This document shows positions 53,639 through 62,277 of a stretch of 64,000 nt of DNA, in pieces. The notes below the pieces were generated by a model, which made no database searches, was not told the DNA's origin, and was given only the letters and a program-made list of their open reading frames with translations. Where the stretch lies: assembly GCF_000214355.1 (NCBI RefSeq), contig NC_015577.1, positions 2,409,389 to 2,473,388 of the forward strand. Reading direction: 5' to 3'. How positions within the stretch are numbered: the first letter of the stretch is position 1; the number at the start of each line of letters is the position of its first letter. A program made the translations under genes and the position numbers. This DNA comes from Leadbettera azotonutricia ZAS-9 (GTDB taxonomy: Bacteria > Spirochaetota > Spirochaetia > Treponematales > Breznakiellaceae).

Positions 53639-54765
53639 GCTATTGTCAATTCCTTTACTATCCTCTCGGCCTCATCCCATTGATTATCCATGGAATGGAT
53701 GAGGGCAAGCTGATTGCGGCAGCGGTCAAGGTTATGATCAGGCCTGGCAATATGATAGTAATGGTCGCCCTCAAGGTAGTCGGTGAGGAAGCGGAGTCCC
53801 ATAATCTGGGTGATGTTCCTGCCTGCTTCGACAAGGAGTTTGAGTTCTTCGGGAATAAGGAAGTCCCGGGCTTCAGAAAGATAGCCTTCAAGAAGCGCCC
53901 TGAAATATGCGGTGTCAAATATCACCTTCGAAAGATCCCGTTCGTCTTCTTCGGCCCTGGTAGTAACAGTGCGGACAAGATCCCCCCAGTCAAAGAGGCT
54001 TGAGCCGGGCATGACTGTATCAAGATCAATAACGCAGAGGCTGCCGCCCCCTGCATCGTCCAGGAGTATATTATTCATCTTGGTATCGTTGTGGCAAATG
54101 CGTTCGGGGATACGGCCTTCCCTCATGGAACGTATGAGAACACCTCCGCGCTTTTCATTCTCAAGAAGAAAGGCAGTTTCCTTTTCGCTGGTTTTAGCCC
54201 GCTTATGCTCATCCTTATCAAGGGCTTCGTGAAAGCGGGTATAGCGGGTTTCCATATTGTGGAAATTGGGGATGGCTTCAAAGAGGCGGGGGCCGCCAAG
54301 ATCCGCAAGCTGTTTCTGAAAAAGGCCGGCACTCTGGCCAAGAAGCTTCGCCTCCTCAGGGGACTCTGCAAGTTCCCGGGCATGGGCATTTTCGATAAAA
54401 CAATAGCTGCGCCACCAACCGCCATCAGCATCCTTCACCCAGGGCTTTCCGTCCCTTGAGAGTATTACTGTCAAAGCACGGCGACTTCTGTCAGGTATCT
54501 CCTGGTCTGAAAGCTTTTTGGCAATATGATTCGCTACCCGCAATATATTATCCATCACTTCATCGGGTTTGGCAAAAACATGATCATTGATGCGCTGGTG
54601 GGTATAGCGCACCCTGGCCCCCGCCTGGTTCCATGTTGAAAGAAATGTATCGTTAATATGCCCCTTGCCAAAAGGTTTGAGGTTTTCGAGTTCCCCGTAA
54701 ATGGCAAATTGTGGGATTATCTCTTCCAGAAGGGATATCTTTCCTCGTTCTGCAGGAATTGCCAA
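53635..54765 (-). CDS. Aminoglycoside phosphotransferase-family kinase, NahK-like
   Basis: A 376-aa kinase of the APH fold. The catalytic motif is ERICHNDTKMNNILL (HxDxxxxN), and the metal-binding VIDLDTVMPG (DxD) follows. The N-terminal PFGKGHINDTFL glycine loop fits N-acetylhexosamine 1-kinase of bifidobacteria (once annotated as mucin desulfatase). It is divergent from the GH29 fucosidase with 64 bp between starts, suggesting joint use in glycan breakdown. The true sugar is inferred from neighbours. Confidence 0.8.
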   Translation of the reverse strand: MAIPAERGKISLLEEIIPQFAIYGELENLKPFGKGHINDTFLSTWNQAGARVRYTHQRINDHVFAKPDEVMDNILRVANHIAKKLSDQEIPDRSRRALTVILSRDGKPWVKDADGGWWRSYCFIENAHARELAESPEEAKLLGQSAGLFQKQLADLGGPRLFEAIPNFHNMETRYTRFHEALDKDEHKRAKTSEKETAFLLENEKRGGVLIRSMREGRIPERICHNDTKMNNILLDDAGGGSLCVIDLDTVMPGSSLFDWGDLVRTVTTRAEEDERDLSKVIFDTAYFRALLEGYLSEARDFLIPEELKLLVEAGRNITQIMGLRFLTDYLEGDHYYHIARPDHNLDRCRNQLALIHSMDNQWDEAERIVKELTIA

Positions 54766-54829
54766 TCTGTACTCCTTATATATATAATAGCTGAGATATT
54801 AAATTCAGTCAAATATAAGGGAGAAAATC

Positions 54830-56125
54830 ATGGCAAAGCTGCTTTCAAAACCTGAATACGAAGCATCTACTGCAAAGAGCCGGGACAAGAGGATGGCATG
54901 GTGGCGCGAAGCGCGCTTCGGCATGTTTGTCCACTTCGGTCTTTACACTGTATTGGGCAGGCATGAATGGGCAATGGCCATCGAAAACTGGCCGGTACAG
55001 GAATATGAAAAACTGGCGGATAAATTCCTCCCCAAACCCGGAGCGCCCAAAGAATGGGCCAGGCTTGCAAAAGCCGCGGGCATGAAGTACATGGTGCTGA
55101 CCACCAGGCACCACGAAGGCTTCTCCCTCTGGGATTCCAAAGCCAATCCCTATAACAGCGTCAACTACGGACCCAAACGGGACATCGTAAAAGAATTCGT
55201 AGAAGCCTGTAGGGAGCAGGGCCTCCGTATTGGTTTCTATTCTTCCTGTATGGACTGGCACCATCCCGACGGCGGGGCCGCCGCGTACGATAGCGCGGCA
55301 AGAAAACGCTTTAACGATTACATCTATGCGCTTAACGAAGAGCTCCTCACCCAGTATGGGAAAATCGACATACTCTGGTACGATGTGCCCGAGCCCATGA
55401 ATAACTGGGAAGGCTGGAATTCCCTGGAAATGAACCAGCGGCTGCGGAAATTGCAGCCCGGCCTCATCATCGACAACAGAAGCCGTCTGGACGAGGATTT
55501 CGGCACCCCCGAAGAGCATGTGACTGCCGAGAAAGACAGGGATTGGGAAGCCTGCATGACCTTCAATGGTCTTTCATGGGGTTATGTAGACGCTGCTCAG
55601 GTTGAGCCATACAGCTACAATGCCCAGCGCATTTTAAGGATGCTTGCGACCTGCGCCCATGGCGGCGGGAACCTTCTCCTAAACATCGGCCCTGCCCCCG
55701 ACGGCTCGGTTCCCCCGGAGGCAATTGGGCCTCTTGCCACTGTGGGCAAATGGCTTGCCAAATACGGCGAGTGCGCTTATGGCAAAATGAATAAGGTCAC
55801 CGAGACCTGGGGCTATGGTTCAGGCATCTGTTCTGTCAGCATTAAAGGCAATACTGCATACCTGTGGAACTGGATCTGGTCAAAGAGCGGCGACTTTGTT
55901 GTGGGCGGCTTTACGACCAAACTCAAATCGGCAAAAATTTTAGGAACCGGGGCAAGCCTTAAATTCACCCAGGAAAAGTACCGCATCATTTTCAGCGGAG
56001 TTCCCAAAGAGCCCCAGGACAAGATTGCGGGGGTCGCGGTCATTGCCCTGGAATTTGAAGGGAAACCCAAGTATGTGCGTTTCGCCGCAAGGCCCCCCCT
56101 CAACCAGGGGAAAATTTTTTCATAA
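54830..56125 (+). CDS. Alpha-L-fucosidase, GH29
   Basis: Hydrolyses alpha-L-fucosyl ends. The 431-aa protein has the GH29 N-terminus (RFGMFVHFGLYTVLGRHEWA), the TTRHHEGFSLWDSK segment and the nucleophile Asp185 in IDILWYD. No signal peptide is present, so it acts on imported oligosaccharides in the cytoplasm. It lies opposite the NahK-like kinase and 35 bp before oppA. The C-terminal beta domain is short compared with some GH29 members. Fucosylated glycans from host or food are the likely source. Confidence 0.92.
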   Translation: MAKLLSKPEYEASTAKSRDKRMAWWREARFGMFVHFGLYTVLGRHEWAMAIENWPVQEYEKLADKFLPKPGAPKEWARLAKAAGMKYMVLTTRHHEGFSLWDSKANPYNSVNYGPKRDIVKEFVEACREQGLRIGFYSSCMDWHHPDGGAAAYDSAARKRFNDYIYALNEELLTQYGKIDILWYDVPEPMNNWEGWNSLEMNQRLRKLQPGLIIDNRSRLDEDFGTPEEHVTAEKDRDWEACMTFNGLSWGYVDAAQVEPYSYNAQRILRMLATCAHGGGNLLLNIGPAPDGSVPPEAIGPLATVGKWLAKYGECAYGKMNKVTETWGYGSGICSVSIKGNTAYLWNWIWSKSGDFVVGGFTTKLKSAKILGTGASLKFTQEKYRIIFSGVPKEPQDKIAGVAVIALEFEGKPKYVRFAARPPLNQGKIFS

Positions 56126-56152
56126 TTGACACCCTATTAAGCTATCTATAGT
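56126..56152 (+). promoter_or_regulatory. Candidate oppA promoter, nearly leaderless
   Basis: TTGACA (56126-56131) and TATAGT (56147-56152) lie between the fucosidase stop and oppA, with a spacer of 15 bp, shorter than ideal. A transcript would begin near 56159, two bases before the oppA ATG (56161). No Shine-Dalgarno sequence is visible. A leaderless mRNA is possible. Confidence 0.45.
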
Positions 56153-56160
56153 ATGAAGCC

Positions 56161-57984
56161 ATGAATAAGATGGCATTGATTCTTGGGGCTGTCCTCGCAG
56201 CAGCCCTTTTTTCCTGCTCCAAAAGCGATGAAATATCCATTGAAGAAGCTGAAGCAATGGCCGGGGGCGGTGTGGACGAAATGGTCGCAAAAACCACGGC
56301 CAAGCCCTATAAGGGCCAGGACTTTGTCTCCGGCAAACTGGGGGGAACCTGGAACAGCGTTATGATCCAGGACCCCAAAAGTTTTAACCTTCTCATTGCC
56401 GAGACAGACTCCCAGACCGCAGGCGTTACGGACATGATGCTGGATTACCTCGTTGATTACGACAGGGTCAAACGGGAATGGATACCCCACGGGGCTTCTT
56501 TTGAAATTATTGCCGATGAAGCGGCGGACAAACTTGACGTGATCTATACCCTGAGGGATGATCTTTACTGGACCTGGTACAACTCGGACCGCAAAATAAA
56601 AGTTACCAGCGACGACATCGTTTTCTGGTATAACGAAATTCGGGGAGATCCGGAGTGCCAGAGTTCAGGGTACTACCAGCAGTTCCTCACCATGGAAGAT
56701 GGCAGCGATGCCCATATCGAAATAGAAAAAATCGATGATCGCCGCTTTGTGTTCCACTTTCCCCGCATTGTTGCCGAGCCCCTTTTGGCAACCAATATGG
56801 ATATCGCGCCCAGAATCAATTATGAAGAAGCCAAGAAAAACGGCGGCGCCCAGGGGGTGATGGATATTTTTTCCGTGAACACAGACCCGAAAAATATCCC
56901 CTCCTGCGGACAGTGGTATCTGGTCGAATACATACCCGGCCAAAGGCTTGTGTATAAACGCAATCCCAACTATTGGGAAAAGGACAGCAATAACGTTTCC
57001 ATTCCCTATTACGAAGAAGAAGTAGTGCGCATTATCCCCGACGAAAACACCCGGTTCCTTCTTTTCAAACAGGGAGAGACCGAGAGCTGGGGCCTCCGTC
57101 CTGAAGACATGGATGAACTTTTAAACAAGCCCAACCCCGATTATACAGTTTACAATAACGACGGCGCCCTTTCGGCAAGCTTCTGGGCTTTTAACCAGAA
57201 CCCGGTAAACGCAAAAACGCCCCAGTATTCCTGGTTCGTCCAAAAAGAATTCCGCCAGGCCATGAGCAGCCTCCTGAACCGGGATCGGATTATCAACCAG
57301 GTGTACCGGGGGCTGGCGTCCCCCAAGCTCTACTTCTTCCCCGAGACAAACCGCTATTTTGACGAAAAGATAAAGCTCGCGTTTTTGTACGACACGAAAA
57401 AAGCAATAGAGCTTTTTTCGTCCATCGGCATCAAACAGGACGAACAGGGGATCATGCGGGACAGGGAAAACAGAGCCATTGAATTCAATCTGACCATCGC
57501 CTCGGACAATTCTGTCACTAACGATATTGCTTCGATTATTGCCGATGAACTTTCCAAGGTCGGAATCAAGATAAACATTCGGGTTCTCGATTTTCAGAAA
57601 CTGGTGGAACAGCTTACCCGGACCTTTGACTGGGAATCCCTTATCATGGGGCTTTCGGGGGACAACACCTTCCCCAGCCAGGGGAGCAACGTATGGGCTT
57701 CCGATGGAAATCTCCATTTATGGAACCCCAATCAGGAAAGCCCCGCCACAGAATGGGAGGCCAGGGTAGACTACCTTTATAACGAGGGCGCCTATACAGT
57801 AGACGAGGAGAAAGCCAAGGTTATTTGGGATGAATTCCAGACGATTATTCTAGAGCAAAGCCCCCTGATTTATCTGGTGCGGCCCAAAGGTTTTTGGGCG
57901 CTGGGGAACCGCTGGGATCACGCCAATGTCTATTATGACAACCTCAGAGGCGCAGAAACTTCCCACATATTTTTGAAGCAGTAA
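56161..57984 (+). CDS. oppA: Peptide ABC transporter substrate-binding lipoprotein (family 5)
   Basis: A 607-aa family 5 extracellular solute-binding protein. The signal peptide MNKMALILGAVLAAALFSC ends at a lipobox Cys. Characteristic segments are LRDDLYWTWYN, GQRLVYKRNPNYWEKD and FRQAMSSLLNRDRIINQVY. It delivers oligopeptides (or other ligands of this family, such as nickel or sugars) to the permease. It begins an operon of four genes (A, B, C-D fusion, F). It has no visible ribosome binding site, see the promoter entry. Confidence 0.93.
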   Translation: MNKMALILGAVLAAALFSCSKSDEISIEEAEAMAGGGVDEMVAKTTAKPYKGQDFVSGKLGGTWNSVMIQDPKSFNLLIAETDSQTAGVTDMMLDYLVDYDRVKREWIPHGASFEIIADEAADKLDVIYTLRDDLYWTWYNSDRKIKVTSDDIVFWYNEIRGDPECQSSGYYQQFLTMEDGSDAHIEIEKIDDRRFVFHFPRIVAEPLLATNMDIAPRINYEEAKKNGGAQGVMDIFSVNTDPKNIPSCGQWYLVEYIPGQRLVYKRNPNYWEKDSNNVSIPYYEEEVVRIIPDENTRFLLFKQGETESWGLRPEDMDELLNKPNPDYTVYNNDGALSASFWAFNQNPVNAKTPQYSWFVQKEFRQAMSSLLNRDRIINQVYRGLASPKLYFFPETNRYFDEKIKLAFLYDTKKAIELFSSIGIKQDEQGIMRDRENRAIEFNLTIASDNSVTNDIASIIADELSKVGIKINIRVLDFQKLVEQLTRTFDWESLIMGLSGDNTFPSQGSNVWASDGNLHLWNPNQESPATEWEARVDYLYNEGAYTVDEEKAKVIWDEFQTIILEQSPLIYLVRPKGFWALGNRWDHANVYYDNLRGAETSHIFLKQ

Positions 57985-57992
57985 GCAGACAG

Positions 57993-59090
57993 ATGAAAGC
58001 ATTGCTGCAGAAATTGTCAGGCATCGCAAGGACACTGTTTTCGCCGATACATTCCCTGCGCAGAAGCTTTCCCCTTTTATCCTACATCATCGGGCGTTTT
58101 ATCATCATGGCCGCGATGCTCTTCCTTCTGGGTTTCGCCGTATTCGGGCTTATGGAACTTGCCCCGGGAGACATTGTAGACCAGATCATGATTCAGCAGC
58201 TTTTCAGCGAGAACCAGAGTCGGGGCAGCAGCAGAACCAACGAGACGGTAAACATGGAACAGTACGAAGCCCAAAGGGCCTACCTGGGCCTGGACCAGCC
58301 CTTTTATATCCAGTACTTCCGCTGGATTAACCGGGTAGTAGTCTACCACGATCTGGGAGTAAGCCTTATTTCACGGGCGCCTGTTTCGTTCCTGATAGCT
58401 TCACGGCTCTTTAACTCCCTACTGCTCAATTTAATATCATTAGTGTTAATCACGGTTTTTTCTTTTATCCTGGGGGTTTACTTTTCTGCCAAAGCAGGAA
58501 CAAGGACCGATCTGGCAGTGACTTTTTTTGCCCTGGTGCTCCACGCCTTTCCGGGCATACTGTTACTGATATTGTTGCAGCTTTTCGCCTCGGTTACAAA
58601 TCTTTTCCCCGTAACCGCCTATCCCTCTTTCCCTTTTTCGGAAGCGCCGGGTAAATTTGTATTCTCTTATGCGCACCATGTTTTCCTCCCCCTTTTGGCA
58701 TCTTTTTTGGGGGGCATTGGGGGTACCCTCAGGATGATACGGGCAACTATGCTGGATCAGCTTGGACAGCCCTATATCACAAGCCTGCGGAGCAGGGGCA
58801 TTGCGGAATGGAAAGTTTATTTTTTCCATGCCTTCCGAAACACCCTTAACCCCTATATCACCGGAAGTGCCAATCTTCTGGCGGGTCTTTTTTCCGGCTC
58901 CTTGATCCTCGAAATTATTTTTGCCTATCCCGGCATAGGGCGGCTTATGTACGAGGCGGTGCTGCAGGAGGACATTAACCTGGTGCTCTCCAACATCATG
59001 TTCATTTCGTTTCTGGTGCTCCTGGGCATGGTTCTGGCAGACATACTGCTGGCCCTGGTCGATCCCCGGATACGGTACGGAAAAAACTGA
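57993..59090 (+). CDS. oppB: Peptide ABC transporter permease (OppB)
   Basis: A 365-aa inner-membrane permease with about six hydrophobic segments. The EAA-type loop ITSLRSRGIAEWKVYFFHAF is near residue 255, and DIVDQIMIQQLF is part of the long N-terminal periplasmic loop. It has a longer N-terminus than E. coli OppB, with about 30 extra residues before the first helix. Its last base overlaps the next gene's ATG (ATGA). It pairs with the permease part of the following fusion. Confidence 0.93.
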   Translation: MKALLQKLSGIARTLFSPIHSLRRSFPLLSYIIGRFIIMAAMLFLLGFAVFGLMELAPGDIVDQIMIQQLFSENQSRGSSRTNETVNMEQYEAQRAYLGLDQPFYIQYFRWINRVVVYHDLGVSLISRAPVSFLIASRLFNSLLLNLISLVLITVFSFILGVYFSAKAGTRTDLAVTFFALVLHAFPGILLLILLQLFASVTNLFPVTAYPSFPFSEAPGKFVFSYAHHVFLPLLASFLGGIGGTLRMIRATMLDQLGQPYITSLRSRGIAEWKVYFFHAFRNTLNPYITGSANLLAGLFSGSLILEIIFAYPGIGRLMYEAVLQEDINLVLSNIMFISFLVLLGMVLADILLALVDPRIRYGKN

Positions 59091-61237
59091 TGAAAAAATT
59101 CCTTGTGTATGTTAAAAGCCGGCCTCTGGGCTTTATTTCCCTTGTTCTCCTCTGCCTCCTCTACCTCTGCATGATCTTCGCGGAGTTTATCGCGCCTTAC
59201 CCTGCAGCCACTACCTTCGGGGAAATGAGCTACCATCCGCCCAACGGCCGTTTTTATAACGGCACTTTCCAGGCCCAGGAATTCCGGGTAACCAGCACGG
59301 TCGCGTGGAAATATGCCCGCATACGGGACAGCTATGAAAAAGTGCGGTTCCTCGGCAAGGGCACGCCTTACAAGCTCTTGGGCCTTATCCCCATGGAGCG
59401 GCACCTTTTTACCACAGCCAGGGGCGCATACCCGATCTTCCTGATGGGCGCCGACAATTTGGGGCGGGATATTTTTTCCCGGATCATACACGGTTCCCGG
59501 ATTTCACTGACCATTGGCTTTGTGGCTACTGCCATATCCCTTGCCCTTGCTGTGCTCTTCGGCGGGCTTGCGGGCTACTATGGCGGGGCTACCGACTGGT
59601 CCATTATGAGGATTTGCGAATTCTTCATGCTCATCCCCGGCCTCTACCTCATACTTTTTCTGCGATCACTCCTTTCGTCCAATATGGATTCAGGCCAGGC
59701 TTACATGATGATCACTGTAATACTCTCCCTTGTGGGCTGGCCTGGTTCAGCCCGGACAATACGGGGCATGGTGCATGCCATCAAGCGTGAAGAATTTGTC
59801 ATGAATTCCCAGCTTGAAATGATACCTTCCACGTTGATCATCACCAGGGACATCATCCCCCAAATTTCAAGCCTCCTCATCGTAAGCATAGCCCTCTCCA
59901 TTCCCGGATTCATCATGACCGAGACCACCCTCTCTTACCTCGGCCTGGGCATCGTTGATCCCGCAGTAAGCTGGGGCTCCATGATCAAGCGGGATATTTC
60001 CACACTGAACAACCTTAAAAATTACCCCTGGCTTTTAAACCCCGTCTGGTTCCTCCTGGGGGTAACACTGGCTTTTAATTTTCTGGGAGACGCCCTTAGG
60101 GATTATTACGATCCCTATCATACGGTGTTTTTCAAATTCCCGCCTTTTTTCAGGAAGAAGAAAAATGAGAATCCTCCGGACAGTAAAAGTGTTAACATGA
60201 ACAGTAATACTGCTAATTATGACAGTATTGCTGCTAATACACCTTTGCTCGAATTGCATGATGTTACTGTTGATTTCTCGGTGCTCCGAGGCAAGGAGCA
60301 CATCAAGGTACAGGCGGTACGCGGGGTTTCATTCGATTTGGCAAAAGGGGAAATTCTCGGCATAGTAGGCGAAAGCGGCTCAGGAAAAAGCGTTACTACC
60401 CAGGCTATACCTGATCTGCTTCCGAAGAACGCTTCCGTACAGGGCTCAATTTTGTACGAGGGGAAAGAACTCACCGGTCTTGCTATAAACGATTTGAGGC
60501 TATACCGGGGCAAAAAGATAGGCATGATCTTCCAGGAACCCGGAAGATCCTATGATCCCCTGCAAAATATGGGCAGCGTGTTTTTTGAAACCTTCCATAA
60601 CAGCGATCCTTATATTACCCGCGATGCTGCAATGGAAAAAGCAGAAGCTCTCTTAAAAGAGACGGGCCTTGACAACAGCAGGGAGCGGCTTTCGAATTTC
60701 CCCCATCAGTTCTCGGGAGGCCAGCTCCAGCGCATCGGCATTGCGCTGGCATTGGCTCAGGGCTGCGAACTCCTGGTCGCCGATGAACCTACCACAGCCC
60801 TGGATGTAACGATTCAGAAGCAGATAATAGAACTCCTTAGGGCATTGCGCAAAACAAGGCGGATTTCCATTATCTTCATCAGCCATGATATCGATTTGGT
60901 AGCGGATATTTCCGACCGTATCCTTGTAATGTACGGCGGCCTTATCATGGAGGCAGGCGGTTCAGGAACAATTTCCGGCGGCGCGGCTTTGCATCCTTAT
61001 ACCAAGGCCCTCCTTGCAGCCTCCCCTTCCTTTGGCAGCCATTATTCAAAGTCAAGGCTGCTTGCAATACCGGGCAGGGTTACCGATCCTTCAAACCCTG
61101 AGCCGGGATGCCCTTTTGCCCCCCGTTGCACAAAGGCAAAGCCCGAATGTACCAGCGGCATACCTCCTCTTGCTTTGAAGGAAGAAGGGCATGAAGTTCG
61201 CTGTGTCTGCATTGACAACCAGGAGGCTACCTCGTGA
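59090..61237 (+). CDS. Fused OppC permease and OppD ATPase
   Basis: A 715-aa fusion of two subunits normally encoded separately. Residues 1 to about 350 are OppC-like: about six hydrophobic segments with GADNLGRDIFSRIIHGSRIS and a permease loop EFVMNSQLEMIPSTL. A short linker with KKKNENPPD follows. From about residue 385 it is OppD-like, with Walker A GESGSGKS at about 427, the signature FSGGQLQR at about 542 and Walker B LLVADEPTTALD near 565. The C-terminus has the Cys-rich CPFAPRCTKAKPEC motif of OppD. It shares 4 bp with oppF. The fusion is complete on both sides. Confidence 0.92.
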   Translation: MKKFLVYVKSRPLGFISLVLLCLLYLCMIFAEFIAPYPAATTFGEMSYHPPNGRFYNGTFQAQEFRVTSTVAWKYARIRDSYEKVRFLGKGTPYKLLGLIPMERHLFTTARGAYPIFLMGADNLGRDIFSRIIHGSRISLTIGFVATAISLALAVLFGGLAGYYGGATDWSIMRICEFFMLIPGLYLILFLRSLLSSNMDSGQAYMMITVILSLVGWPGSARTIRGMVHAIKREEFVMNSQLEMIPSTLIITRDIIPQISSLLIVSIALSIPGFIMTETTLSYLGLGIVDPAVSWGSMIKRDISTLNNLKNYPWLLNPVWFLLGVTLAFNFLGDALRDYYDPYHTVFFKFPPFFRKKKNENPPDSKSVNMNSNTANYDSIAANTPLLELHDVTVDFSVLRGKEHIKVQAVRGVSFDLAKGEILGIVGESGSGKSVTTQAIPDLLPKNASVQGSILYEGKELTGLAINDLRLYRGKKIGMIFQEPGRSYDPLQNMGSVFFETFHNSDPYITRDAAMEKAEALLKETGLDNSRERLSNFPHQFSGGQLQRIGIALALAQGCELLVADEPTTALDVTIQKQIIELLRALRKTRRISIIFISHDIDLVADISDRILVMYGGLIMEAGGSGTISGGAALHPYTKALLAASPSFGSHYSKSRLLAIPGRVTDPSNPEPGCPFAPRCTKAKPECTSGIPPLALKEEGHEVRCVCIDNQEATS

Positions 61238-62241
61238 CCCATCCTGTGATCTCTGTATCAGGTTTACGAAAGCGTTTCAACCTTGAAGCGGGCTTTTTTG
61301 CCCATTTTGGGCGTTTTGTGTACGCAGTCAACGATGTGTCTTTCTCTATAGGCAAAAACGAAACCTACGGCCTCGTAGGCGAATCGGGCTGCGGCAAGAC
61401 TACCACTGCGCGGCTCCTGGTGCGCATGTATGAAGCTGACGAAGGCGCCATCACTTTTATCGGTGATGATGAAAACGCAGTAAATGTGCGCGCTCTTAAA
61501 GGCAAACAGCTCAGGTTATACCGCCAGCGTGTAAAATATGTGTTTCAGGACCCTGCAAGATCCCTCAACCCCAGGATGAGGATCTTCGATGTATTGACTT
61601 CTGGGCCCCGCTGGACAGTGGGTACCCGTGACAAGAACGCACTATGGGAAGAAGCGGCTGCGATTCTTGAAGAAGTCGGCCTATCGGCAGCTGATCTTGA
61701 AAGGCGGCCTGCGGAATTTTCGGGGGGCCAGAGACAGCGTATTTCCATCGCCCGTGGCCTCCTCATGCGGCCGGATCTCCTCATTTGCGACGAAGTGGTT
61801 TCTGCCCTGGATGTTTCCATACAGGGGCAGATACTCAATCTTTTGCTGGACATACGCAGCAAGCGGGATCTTTCCTTCCTTTTCATAGCTCACGATCTAA
61901 AAGTAGCCTGCTATTTCTGCGACCGCATCGGCGTCATGTACCGGGGCGAACTTATGGAAGAAGCCCCTGCAGCAGAGCTCTACCGCTCGGGGATTCACCC
62001 CTACACGGAGCTGCTTTTTTCGTCGGTGGCCGCCGGAAAAGACGGCCCGGTTCAGGGTCCTACTGTCCCTTCGCCGGAGAAGCCAAAAGCCGTTACCGGC
62101 GAAGTGATTCCCCTTACCAAAGAAGCGCAGGGCTGTGCTTTTGCTTCACGGTGTTCCAGGGCGGACGCCATGTGTTTTAATGAACACCCTGAACTTAAAG
62201 AAATAAGCCCTTCTCATCTGTGCCGCTGTTTTAAAGTTTGA
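61234..62241 (+). CDS. oppF: Peptide ABC transporter ATP-binding protein (OppF)
   Basis: A 335-aa ATPase of the OppF type. Walker A is GESGCGKTT at about residue 50, signature FSGGQRQRISIARG at about 162 and Walker B LLICDEVVSALD. The C-terminal CAFASRCSRADAMCF motif is shared with OppD. It overlaps the fusion gene's stop by 4 bp. Together with the OppD half of the fusion, it supplies the second nucleotide-binding domain. Confidence 0.93.
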   Translation: MTHPVISVSGLRKRFNLEAGFFAHFGRFVYAVNDVSFSIGKNETYGLVGESGCGKTTTARLLVRMYEADEGAITFIGDDENAVNVRALKGKQLRLYRQRVKYVFQDPARSLNPRMRIFDVLTSGPRWTVGTRDKNALWEEAAAILEEVGLSAADLERRPAEFSGGQRQRISIARGLLMRPDLLICDEVVSALDVSIQGQILNLLLDIRSKRDLSFLFIAHDLKVACYFCDRIGVMYRGELMEEAPAAELYRSGIHPYTELLFSSVAAGKDGPVQGPTVPSPEKPKAVTGEVIPLTKEAQGCAFASRCSRADAMCFNEHPELKEISPSHLCRCFKV

Positions 62242-62277
62242 TACAGGGAACTTCCACTGCGGGCCCAAGGAGTAATA

